Source: Tetrapyrgos nigripes (lineage: Eukaryota > Basidiomycota > Agaricomycetes > Agaricales > Campanellaceae). From it: a stretch of DNA of 64,000 nt. The translations under genes and the position numbers were made by a program. Location: assembly GCA_013368315.1 (NCBI GenBank), contig JAACJM010000022.1, positions 670,765 to 734,764 on the forward strand. The letters run 5' to 3'. The stretch's first letter is position 1. Each line of letters starts with the position of its first letter. Shown here piece by piece: positions 42,200 through 52,300 of this stretch. The notes beneath the pieces are model-generated. The model did no database searches and was not told where the DNA came from. It saw only the letters and a list, made by a program, of their open reading frames with translations.

Positions 42200-42863
42200 G
42201 GTAGAATCAAGGGTTGCTGCAGAACAAGAGTCCTGAGAGAACACCGACGTCGCAGTTTGTCGACAAATCCTTGGGAAAAGGAGGACTTGACGAAAGAGAG
42301 GCAAGAATTATAACTCGAGGCGAATACAAGCTTGAGGAGAGGAGGAATAGGGCGGTGGACGTTGTCCACGCTGGCAGTGAAAACGACGCGCTGACGTTTG
42401 CATGACGTTGTGGGTTGTGCCTAGACTGATCGGTTGTCGGCATCTCAGAGACCGGCAATAGAAATCTGACACCTTGGGTGGCGTTGCATATTTCCAAAGA
42501 TCTCTGTGCAAACTTAAATTTCGGATTTTTCAGTGCCATTTTTGCTTGCCCGGGTCTACTCCATATGGGACCAATTTGAGGCCGAACAGCCATATGGAGT
42601 AGCTCCGGTGCCGAGCATAAATTCGTCATTTATGTTTGCCCAAGAGATCTTTCCAAATATGCATTGCCGCCCAAGGTGTGAATGACCTAACTTAAAGGCC
42701 TCGCGTTGTTCCGAGAAAGCCGTGAACGACGTCATGGGTCTCGACCGTGATTCCAGATGAGCGCTTGACGAGCGCCAACGCACAGGGGTGGGAGTTTGAA
42801 CCCGTGGAAAAGATCCAGGAGGTCGCTACGACATAAATTAACTCAGCCTAAAGGCCTCGTAAC
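42200..42863 (-). repeat. TTACGAGGCC element, minus-strand copy
   Basis: Reading the minus strand from 42852 gives TTACGAGGCCTTTAGGCTGA, TTAATTTATGTCGTAGCGAC, then the B-box-like GGGTTCAAACTCCCACCCCT at 42803-42784. The body is GGAATCACGGTCGAGACCCA and GTTCACGGCTTTCTCGGAAC. The body is shared with 48543-49025 and distantly with 3361-3615. A related distal part (TGACGTTTGCATGACGTTGT) lies at 42390-42415, separated by about 250 bp of different sequence. Confidence 0.6.
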
Positions 42864-43196
42864 AGACTTTGCACTGCCTAGGAGTGATTAACAAGCAGAT
42901 GGAGGCACAAGCGCTTCGAAAAGATGGAAGATGGATGTAAACCAGGACACTTGGAATGAGGGCCTGTATCGCCTTCGCAGTTAGGTCACTGTGGAGTTGT
43001 AGAGTATATGTCCGTACCCCGCCGCGTACGTACTCCCCGAACCGTCAATCGATCAAGGTCCAAATCACGAATGCATCCCTCTACCGTTCCTAAGACACTG
43101 CAAGACTACTTATAGTGGCCAAACCTCTAGCCGACTTGAACGACTCGTCATAGCTGTGTTCCCAAGAAGGGGCACCCGTTGTAGCACTCTGGCAAG

Positions 43197-43534
43197 ATAA
43201 TTCTCTTTTCGTCCCAGGATAGAATCTGTAACAACTCGGGGCATGCGTCCGGCATCATACGGTTGATACTATTACCGTATGACGTGTAGCCCCTTACCGT
43301 ACCATGTTTTTTCAAGGTCATACTGTCAATAAGGTACTGTACGGGTTGAAACCCGTAATGATCGTATAATTCTCTTTTCGTCCCAGGATAGAATCCGGAA
43401 CAACTCGGGTCACGCGTCCGGCATCATACGGTTGATACTGGTACCGTATGACGTGTAGACCCTTACCGTACCATGCTTTTTCAAGGTCATACTGTCAATA
43501 AGGTACTGTACGGGTTGAAACCCGTAATGACCGT
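43197..43534 (+). repeat. 169-bp exact-period direct duplication with palindromes
   Basis: Two copies (43197-43365 and 43366-43534) begin ATAATTCTCTTTTCGTCCCA and differ at only a few positions. Each holds GTACGGGTTGAAACCCGTAA (a TACGGGTT/AACCCGTA palindrome) and repeated TACCGTA/TACGGTA words. Similar CCGTACCGTACCGTACG motifs recur at 43890-43910 and 43960-43975. Confidence 0.85.
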
Positions 43535-44174
43535 ATTTGTTACGGCAGTACACGCGTTGACCGTGTACGCACTATCTGTTCAAAATCAGCAAATATTCTC
43601 CAAAGTGATCGTATTCACCCAAAGTTCACTAACCCAGAGTTGATTGAATGTTCTATGAGTATTTTGGTCAAATCTTATCGGAGTGCTCGCTTGCTAAGAT
43701 GTCAACGGCGTGTAGGCAACGGTCAAGGTCGATGGAAAGCGTCTCTCGTCAGTGTTGGCAATGCTTGGGCAATGTTATACCAGCCCTAAACTCGACTGTA
43801 AGTGTCTTTCTTCACTTTCTTAGCGTGATTCGCGAGTGATATCTGTGTATTTTCCAGTCACCGGCCGTCAACTCGTATACTGGCATAAACATCCCCGTAC
43901 CGTACCGTACGATGTTGAACGCAACCAATAAGATTACGGTAACTGGTACTTCGTATCAGTATACTGTACGGTACGAAGCCCTAGCACTGGCAGTGTTTGG
44001 AACCGAATCTGAAAGAGGTGGCATTTTAGCGCTCTTGTTAGAAGAAAACGTTTCACTCCCTGTGCGCACTAATAGGCAGCGTTATAACAAAGAGCATGCT
44101 CCTAGCGGATTGGAAGACGTTCGGATACGGATCCATCCTCTCGGATGTGTCACTCAAGAATCCCAATCCGCACC

Positions 44175-44290
44175 GGCGGATGGTATCCGTCGAATGACCA
44201 GGGCTGACATGCTAAGGAGCATATTTAAAAATGTTCAGAAATACATTGTCATTTAGCTGCATCTAAGTCCCAAAATACGAGTACAGATAG
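44175..44290 (+). repeat. Dispersed repeat, copy 1
   Basis: GGCGGATGGTATCCGTCGAA, then TGACCAGGGCTGACATGCTA, AGGAGC, AATGTTCAGAA and ATCTAAGTCCC are shared with 48176-48300. The GGCGGATGGTATCCGTCG start is itself a partial palindrome (CGGATGGTATCCG). No longer shared context was found. Confidence 0.75.
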
Positions 44291-44424
44291 CAAGAAAATC
44301 GCGAGATACTACTATTACTACATTCAAGAATGTAAAGTGAAGTACTAAAGCATCGCTGCCTGCACATCACGATGGTCGCTGGAAAGCAGTCAGCGTCAGG
44401 TAAAAGAGACTGAGATGGGACATA

Positions 44425-44851
44425 CTATGGGTTGAAGTTGGCCATGTCGAGGTCGTAAGCGAAGGTCTGAACCCAAAACTTGCTCCCAACCTTGTCATCC
44501 CAGTGTATGGTCACGACGAGTATCTCTGATGAGAAGCAGCGCAAGGTCCAGTGCTTATCACATTTGTGGGGCCCGTTACTGTGGAAATGAGGCAAAGTTA
44601 TAGGTAAATCGAGGTTGAACTGAGGGACTTGCAGTAAGAAGATGTCGTCGACGTTGTTTTTGATGAGGGTAGTGTAGCAGTCATTAACGACATTTGCAAA
44701 AACCAAAGGTATGGAATTGCGGTAGGGAATAGGTATTGAATTTTGAACGTAATATTGGAACAAGCCGGCGTTTGCTTAGTAGCAGAAAAGTAGAGCGGTG
44801 AGAGGTATAATGGTAAAGAATAAGCGAGGACTTACGGGAATTTGTAGACAT
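44425..44851 (-). CDS. Small uncharacterised protein, 121 aa, two exons
   Basis: Exons 44851-44836 and 44774-44425 (intron GTAAGT...ACTAAG, phase 1) encode MSTNS-P-NAGLFQYYVQNS, then IPLVFANVVNDCYTTLIKNN, LQVPQFNLDLPITLPHFHS, WTLRCFSSEILVVTIHWDD and WVQTFAYDLDMANFNP. It has no signal peptide or membrane segment. The composition (aromatic, beta-rich) suggests a compact globular domain. I do not recognise the family. The frame is intact and the intron is canonical, so it may be a real gene in an otherwise repeat-rich stretch. Confidence 0.55.
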
Positions 44852-44899
44852 TGTGACGGTGAGAAGAATTAAAAAACTCTGAAGAAAGAAAGAAGATTT

Positions 44900-45389
44900 C
44901 AATTATATAGAAGTAGAGCTGGTTTTCGTGCACCCAGTACTCACCTTTTGGTACGTCTGACTGCTTGAAAAGCAAGCAAAGGAATTGAAGTTAGAAAATG
45001 AAGGAAGGTTGAGAAGTGAGATGGCAGTACCCACCTAAATGGCAAGGTTTTAAGCAGAGGCGGCAAGTCCGGTTTTCTACAATCTGATGACCCGCATTTA
45101 TAGCTTTGGAGAAAATCGCCCCGATGGATTTCACCCCAGCGGGTTACACGGAGCATGTGTATTGTATTTCATACGAGATCAAGTATTTCTCTTTCCAAAG
45201 TTCTGGAACCTAAGAGGTTTTCGATCCGGTGTACAATCTGTACATTGTGAACAGATCGATTGTGATATCAAACACTTTATAAACTTTGGCGCCTTTTCAT
45301 ATACCCTTTTAAGAAAAGTATTTGCAGTTGTTTGCCTAGCGCCTCTTCCTCTGCCGCCTTCCCAGCTATGTATGTACCAGGAAGCCGGA
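44900..45389. other. No feature seen
   Basis: Only short overlapping frames occur. A palindromic-looking GTACAATCTGTACATTGTG at about 45230 resembles the transposon terminal repeat (GTACAATCTATACATT) and may be a further decayed end. Confidence 0.4.
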
Positions 45390-45473
45390 GCGAAGCGACG
45401 GCCGCCACGCTTGTAGATTGTAAACAGGTGCAAACACAGACCGAAAGTACAGCATTTTGCAAGTAGCTGTCAT
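45390..45473 (-). repeat. Orphan, shortened terminal repeat of the Tc1-like element
   Basis: GTAGATTGTAAACAGGTGCA, AACACAGACCGAAAGTAC and ATTTTGCAAGTAGCTGTCAT match the right end of the 3.6-kb transposon (26650-26735), with an internal deletion of about 20 bp (the CGGAGAGGGCAAAAAGGG part). The match continues through GTAGCTGTCAT past the CAGCTA boundary used above, so the true terminus may lie a few bases further out. Confidence 0.65.
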
Positions 45474-46179
45474 ATCCAACCCGGACATCTATTGATTCTC
45501 GTTCCACTCTACCTCTAACCCTCTTCACGATTGCGACTCTTAGGAACACGAAAAATCAAAATCCTTCTGATAACTAAAGGACTCGCCAGCAAAACTCGCC
45601 ATCGCAAAGCTCAGCTCGTCGAGCGAGATCCCAAATCCGTTCAAAGGGACAAGGGCAATGAGGGCTGTGATAATCATAGAACAAAGCTTTCATCACTGTT
45701 AGAAGGTAACACCTTATTTTAGTGTGAAAAGCTTCCGGATGACTTCTGAATTTCGTCTAACCTTATGGAGATCATCACCGGTTTTTCTATTCGAAAAGTT
45801 CGGTCCTGGATCTTGGTCCGAAGCTCCACTGAACCTGAAGTCCGACTCAAAGTTCACAAATCCTGAGAACCAGACCACAGGTTCAGTTCACGGTTCAACC
45901 AGCCATCGGAATTGGTGAACGCGTTCAGACTGGTAAAGTTTTGAAACATATTTGGTAAGCAGATTTTTAAGGCACCCGAAATGTGTCTCTGTCTTCAGCT
46001 ACCATGTGCACTCTTCCTCAATGCCCAGTGCGCCTGTCTGTTTTGCGCCAAGTTTTTGGGTAGGTTGTTATTTTACGGCGCTGGCATATAGGGTTTCTGT
46101 TACTTTAGTAGGCCAAATATATCATTTTTGTGCCTATTATCTGCATGTTTTTCGTCAGCTTTTCAATGCAGGTAACACC

Positions 46180-48110
46180 GCTAGCCAAATGATAGTAGCA
46201 CTAGCATCGTTGACTGAGTTACAAGCAAAGTTTCAGGTCAGCTTCCAATTCACTTATTTCTTCTTTTACAAACCCTCACCACCCTGCTGAACAGTGTCGT
46301 TCGATGAGACACATTCAGCCACAACAAAGCACTCAGCCTTCTAATCCCTCGTCCTCAAGTGTTTCAAGTATGTCTATTGTCAGGATATCTGCAATCAAAC
46401 ATCAATACGCATATCCTACAGCCATTACTAGCAGTGGATTTGGCCATGGCTGGATGATGGCCGCTATTCAAGACAGGCTGCGTGCTGATGCAGCTATCAG
46501 TTCTGATCCTCGAGCAGAACTGCAACGTTATCTAAAAAGTTCACTCGAGCCTCAGCCACAAGGGAAGATGGTAAGTATCTATTATTTAATGTATCTATCG
46601 TAGCTACCGTTTACAAGCATTTTCGGCCATATCTTTAGAGAGAGGACCTTGTGGGGTCAAAATGTGCCATCAAAATTGGATTACTAACTTTGCCATTTAG
46701 ACTTTCGGTAACTTCCCAGACCTTACTGACATCTATCATCTGGAGGCCTCGTAACAGACACTATTCAAGTGGTCAAGAGCAATATAAAAGGATTGCGAGG
46801 CTTTTCCGTTAATTCACAGAAGATCATTTGTTCAGGCAAGCAGTGATACCTACACTCGAATTATTGCTCATGCGAACGCAACCGTGCAGGAAAAGTATTG
46901 GAAGACGACAGAACACTGGAATCGTGTGGTTTTTCAGAGGCAAAATTTTAGTTCTGATGGTAGGGTATTCCCCAAAAGGCTACTTGTTACCCTCCGAATA
47001 ATGTTCTTTCTGTAGCAGAACCAGCCATCCACTGTGCCACCCACTGCACTGACAATGCCGACACCATCTCTTCCGAACTTTGATCTTGACACCATTCTCC
47101 GTCCTAGTGCTCTCACACTCCAAGTGCGGGTCCCAGTCAGAGGCCAAGGCCATTCGTTGACCCCACCAATACCGCTATCTCTTCTGCCGAGCCTGGCGCC
47201 TCAACTGTCCTGGTGCCCTTGTCCCTAGTTTTGCCCAACCATTCTCTCAATTATCGGCTGTGAATCATCCCCAAGGCACACGAATAGCAAAAATAATCGG
47301 TGTCAATCCTGACGGAGATCAGAATCTTCTTGCCACACTTGAAGGATTCCAAGTTGATGATATTGAAGAGGTAAGCAAATATTTTCAAGGGAGTTTTCGA
47401 AAAAGAAAAAAACCCCAAGAAACAAATTTGAATTTATAGTTGAACGCTCTGGGATTCCCTCAGTAAGCTATGATCGAAGCGTATCTTCTCTGTGACAAGA
47501 ACAAATAGCATGCCGCAGGATATCTTGTAGAACATGGAAATGATACCGGATCTGCCAACAATGTTGGACAGACTAGTACACCATGGACACAAATATCACA
47601 GAAATCTTGTATGTCTTTCGCCATTTCCAGTACCTCATTGACGTCGCCTTCTATCAGTGATGCCGAACCTGCGCCGCTCCCACTCCAGTGACTGAATCTC
47701 CACTCCCTCAGGTTCCTTGCCAACACCTTGACCAAAATCTTTAGGAAAGCGGCGGGAACGTTCTTGGTCCCCTGACTTGGACTTGAGTTCAAAAAAAAAT
47801 AAGACTTCCGAAAATCCTGTTACCGCTTCATCTCCTGTGCCTTCTTCACCCCTCACGTCCTCTTCTACTGTATCTTTTACAGCATCGGTAACGGCTGGTA
47901 CTTCCTTCGAGCCCATGATTATTGATGACTCTGAGCTCGAGGGTAACTTCAATGGCGAGCCAAAAGCTATTATCAATAAGACTGCGATGGTGCAGGTAAA
48001 GATGTGGTGTCTCCCTAGTCACCCCAGAAATGGGGTTCTTGTGTGGATGGTATCCACAAGCCACTTTGCGCAAGGTTATCCAGCCTACGTAAATACAAGT
48101 CAGTCCTAGT
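46180..48110 (+). pseudogene. Unrecognised multi-exon coding remnant, plus strand
   Basis: Exon-like pieces with donors and acceptors appear in order: ASLTELQAKFQ (to 46235), then SAIKHQYAYPTAITSSGFGH and SSDPRAELQRYLKSSLEPQP (46296-46568, donor GTAAGT). Next come HPQGTRIAKIIGVNPDGDQN with LLATLEGFQVDDIEE (~47260-47370, donor GTAAGC) and SFEPMIIDDSELEGNFNGEP (~47905-47995, donor GTAAAG). The pieces lack a common frame and one changes frame near 47220. A decayed element copy (GGCCTCGTAACAGAC at 46742) interrupts. The RAELQRYLKSSLEP segment resembles the linker before the hAT dimerisation domain, but the domain itself is not there. Function unknown. Confidence 0.3.
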
Positions 48111-48175
48111 TTACGGTTGACAGAACGTACGCATACCAGGTTGACGGTGTATTCAATGAAAATTCGTTTAAGCAC

Positions 48176-48300
48176 GGCGGATGGTATCCGTCGGATGACC
48201 AGGGCTGACATCCTAAGGAGCGTACAAAAAAATGTTCAGAAGGTGGGTTTTCATCATTTCACTGTATCTAAGTCCCAATAGCGAGTGATACATGTAATAC
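48176..48300 (+). repeat. Dispersed repeat, copy 2
   Basis: This partner of 44175-44290 shares GGCGGATGGTATCCGTCGGA, the TGACCAGGGCTGACATCCTA block and the ATCTAAGTCCCAA block, with about 85-90% similarity by eye. It differs by a longer spacer between the last two blocks. Confidence 0.75.
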
Positions 48301-48542
48301 CAGTAAGTTACTCACTATTACTACTGACATTCATGATCATTACGAGCATGGTTTTGGCCACTTTGTCGATGTGTTTTCACACGCGAAGACGACTTTGAGC
48401 AGAGAGTTGAGGACGTTTGACACGTCAAAGAGGTCTTTCTGTGGATTTTGGTGTAACTATACAGTACCTCGGAAAGGCCCGAGATCGATTGATGTCGGAA
48501 AAATCATTTCCCCCTTATAAGCATCTTGACAATGGCTCATAA

Positions 48543-49025
48543 TGACTGGGGTAAAAAGCCATGTGGCAAGCTACGAGGCCTGTTCAATAAAGCCAAAATT
48601 TTACTCTTATATTGACTACGCTGCAGCTGCTGAGAGAAAGAGAGCTAAAACAACGAAAGAGGATTTGAAGACAAGGATTACGAGATTTGTACTCGATGCG
48701 AATGCAAGCTTGAGGAGTGGAGGAATAGGGCAGTGGACACTGTTGACGCTGGCAGTGAAAACGAGAGAGTTGACACGCTGCCAGCTGGCATGACATTTGC
48801 ATGACGTTGTGGCTGTTGACAGAAAGGCCTCGCGTTGGTCCGAGGAAGCCGTGAACAACGTCATGGGTCTTTGATGGGTCTCGACCGTGATTCCAGATGA
48901 GCGCCTAATGAGCGCCAACGAACAGGGGTGGGAGTTTGAACCCGTGGAAAAGATCTGGGAGGTCGCTACGACATAAACTGGGGAAAGGGGCCATCGCTTC
49001 GCGTGGCAAGTTACGAGGCCCTTTC
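48543..49025 (-). mobile_element. Complete ~480-bp TTACGAGGCC element, minus strand
   Basis: Reading the minus strand, it starts GGGCCTCGTAACTTGCCACG, passes TTTATGTCGTAGCGACCTCC and a B-box-like GGGTTCAAACTCCCACCCCT (48943-48924), then the body shared with 42200-42863. It ends GGCCTCGTAGCTTGCCACAT and TTTTTACCCCAGT at 48543. Both end modules are related, so the element is bounded by short direct repeats. The conserved B box and bounded length favour a SINE-like, non-autonomous element. Confidence 0.6.
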
Positions 49026-49108
49026 ACATACTTCTCTGGATCAAAGAAAAGTCTAATGAGTTGCCATACATCATGATAGCAGCCTCACTTATACAGATAG
49101 GAATACGG

Positions 49109-49158
49109 GTATCTATAGCTGCATCAGTTACCACTAAATATACTCTGACTATAGATAC
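49109..49158. repeat. Inverted repeat downstream of the Helitron
   Basis: GTATCTATAG (49109-49118) and CTATAGATAC (49149-49158) are perfect 10-bp arms with a 30-bp loop, about 160 bp beyond the Helitron stop. Helitrons have a 3' hairpin just before a CTRR end, but the loop here is larger than usual and no CTRR end is next to it. The rest of 49030-49316 shows nothing. Confidence 0.35.
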
Positions 49159-49316
49159 ATATTTTGGATAATTTTTGGTGCTTATTCTTGAGAATTATAT
49201 CCTGCCAGTAAAAATATCTGTCAAACCTACCAAAAGTGATTATCTGTCAGTGCATGAGGTTGCTCAGAAGTAGTACTTGTGGGATAGTGAGCAGCCTGAT
49301 AATCATGCTAGACCCA

Positions 49317-52300
49317 CTAAGTTGCTTCACTCTGTGAATCCTGAATATATAGCACTCCTATCATTATTTTTCTCCCATCATCTGCAGTTTTAAAGTAAGT
49401 GTCCTTGACATTATTAGTATTGCAGTTCTCTGGCTGGAAATTTCTTTGACAAGTAATACCATCATGATAGTATATTGAGCCGTTTGAAGTTATAAAACGG
49501 CATGTAAAGTGATGCCCACCCATATATGTAATTGCCCTGGGTATAAATCCTATCAGTGCTCCATTCTCATCTGGTATAGTTAATTTCTGGCTGAGACACA
49601 TTTGTGTGTCAAAGATATTAAAGTATATGAGTGGAGATGGTTCTGTTATTACTAATTGGAGAGGGGTTTTTTCTTCACAACTACATGAAATACCTCCATT
49701 GTGAAGGTTACCACTCATATAATCATACACCCAGTCCTGAATAGAATATGGGCGCTTGAATTTTGATCTCCATGTTCTATCAGGATAGATGTCCATAACT
49801 GAATTCAGAACAATCTGATCAAATGTCTCATTTACTGGTAAGACTGATTGACATGTCAGACATTGTAACTCAGCTCTGGAATATGAGAGTGGACCAAACA
49901 TGCAATGTGCAAGGACATCAATGTGACCTCCTCTTTGTCCATAAGGAAAGCTCTCTGAGTTTATGCTATGAAGCTGTTGTCGTACAATATCACGTCCATT
50001 TTCTAATGTCTGTACATTTTTCTCGCTCAAAACTAAGTTTGTGATTAATTCTGCAGAAAATTGATTTACTTGAGTGAAAAATGGACTCCATTTCTCCTTG
50101 TCCTCTTGCCAAAGATTGAATATTACACTGAATATAGTATCATAAGGGCAACTCCAATCTTGGGCATTCCAAATCATGCCATGTAGAGTTTTTTTAGATA
50201 TTGATTCCTCTCTACTATCTGTGTCTTGCTTAAGCTTTTTATTTGAGACTGATTCCTTATCATTTTTGCTTTTTCTTGGTGTTTTGGTATGTATTACCAA
50301 TTGCCATGGTGTATTCTGAGCAGCAGAAGGTACCAGTTTATCACCTGGCTCTATTAAAGTTCCTGGCAGATCAGTGGGAATATAGTTTTCTCCCTTATGG
50401 TCAAAATAACTTCGAATCAATTGGTTTCTTGTTTTTCCAGTTACTTTAGGATCAAGCCTTTGAGTATATTGCATCTCAGTGATTTCATTCAGAAACAAAA
50501 GTTCTCTAAATTCTTGACGCAAATATCCAGATACTCCACTCTGAATTTTCCTTGGTTCAATTTGGTCAAGGAGCACTATTCCATCAGCATTGCTGCTTCG
50601 TGAGAATGCAGTGTAATAAGCATGATGGTTCTTGAGATTTTTGCAATGTATAATATTGTGAATTCTTGTTTTGCCCTGTGAAACATAATCAGTAATAGCA
50701 AAGTTAGGTAGGACCATCACTTGCTCTCTTTTAATTGTAAGACAAGTATCATTTGGAAGTGTACATTTCACAGTTTGGGATGATCTTGATAATGGAACTA
50801 CATTCTTTGGAAGATCTGGAATAAAAATATCTTGAGGGGGATCTTTTAGCATAATAAATAATGTATCTAACACTCTCTGTCCTTGAGGGCCAATATTTTC
50901 TTGCCACCCATATACAGTTCCTTCTTGACCATTTGTAATACAAAATTCAGTTGCATAGTTTTGCTTGATGATTATGGGCAGACCTATGCACAGGCTTAAC
51001 TTTCCAGGAATATGATTATTTGTTGTGGAAGGCATTGCATTCCAGAGCAAATCCTGACGCTTGGAGTCAATCTTTCCTTGCTTGAGCACACCTTCTCTAG
51101 TGCGTTTCCGTCCTATTTTGTTATCCCCAACTTGTGTGGAACTTGGGATGATAGAGTCAATTGAGAAAAAATCTACAAGCTCCTGATTTGTATCGGATGC
51201 ATATCTTTTCATTCCCTGTTGGTTAATTGCATCCTTATGTACATTCCATGCAGTTATAATAGATGTGTTACGTAACTCCTCTGTTAAGAAGATTTCACTC
51301 TTTTGTGGAGTAGTGGTAAGACTCTGTAAAAACTGGATATCAGCAGGTGTACATTTACCATATCTCATATTCTCTAGTGCTTCTCTTAGAGCAGTATCTT
51401 GGGGTGATTCTTTTGTTTGACGCATATTTTGTTTTAGAATCACTGCTGTGGTAACTTGTTGCCAAATAGATTTTCCCAGAGTTTGTTCCTGTTCTTTTGG
51501 TTTCATTCTTGGATTAATTTCCATTTCAATTGGATGATATAGATAAGGACCTATCACTGGAGGTATTTGTGCAAAGTCACCAGCAAGTATAATATTTACT
51601 CCTCCAAAAGGTTTTTCTGGCTGGTTCATAGCTGCAGCCAGTTTAGCACTGATTTGGTACATGTCATGGCAGTTAATCATTGAAATTTCGTCCAAAAAAA
51701 TGTATTCAACTCCTCGCATTTTCTGCTGAACTTGCTTAATGGATGCAGATTCATGTAAGAATCCAGTTTCTTTGTTATTATTATTTCTAATACCCAAAAC
51801 AGAATGATAAGTATAGCCGTTCAGTAATGCAGCAGCAGTTCCTGTTGGTGCTAAACAGATAAATCTGTAGCTTTCATTTCTGGCCTCAAAAAGACCTTTT
51901 AGTGCCTTAATTACTTGTGATTTGCCAGTGCCACCCATTCCTCCCAGATACATTTTTAGTTGCTCTATTTGAGGGCTACTTATATGATTAGCAATAATGC
52001 GGAATGCTCTTTGCTGATCATTGTTTAGTGTAAATTTTGTTATGATTGATTCTATTTTTTCCTGGGAGTCTGTTAAACCTGCAGTATAGTTTTTCATAAA
52101 GTATGCCGCTGGGAGAATTGTTGTTAATGTTTGTAACTGTGGTGGTATCATAGGTGGAATGCTTGGTGGTACTGAGGACTGTGAAGGAATTTGAGCAAGT
52201 CGTGTGTCATTGATTTTCTGCTTTAGCTTTTTTATTATTGAATCCCATTCCAAACCATTTCGCTTTTCAGTTGGCTGAAACATTTTTGGTGGAAAATTAC

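Noticed and set aside
46296..46568. A hAT dimerisation-domain exon
   Set aside because: The RAELQRYL segment is suggestive, but the downstream paired-Trp and ARDYL-type motifs are absent, so I left it as unrecognised.
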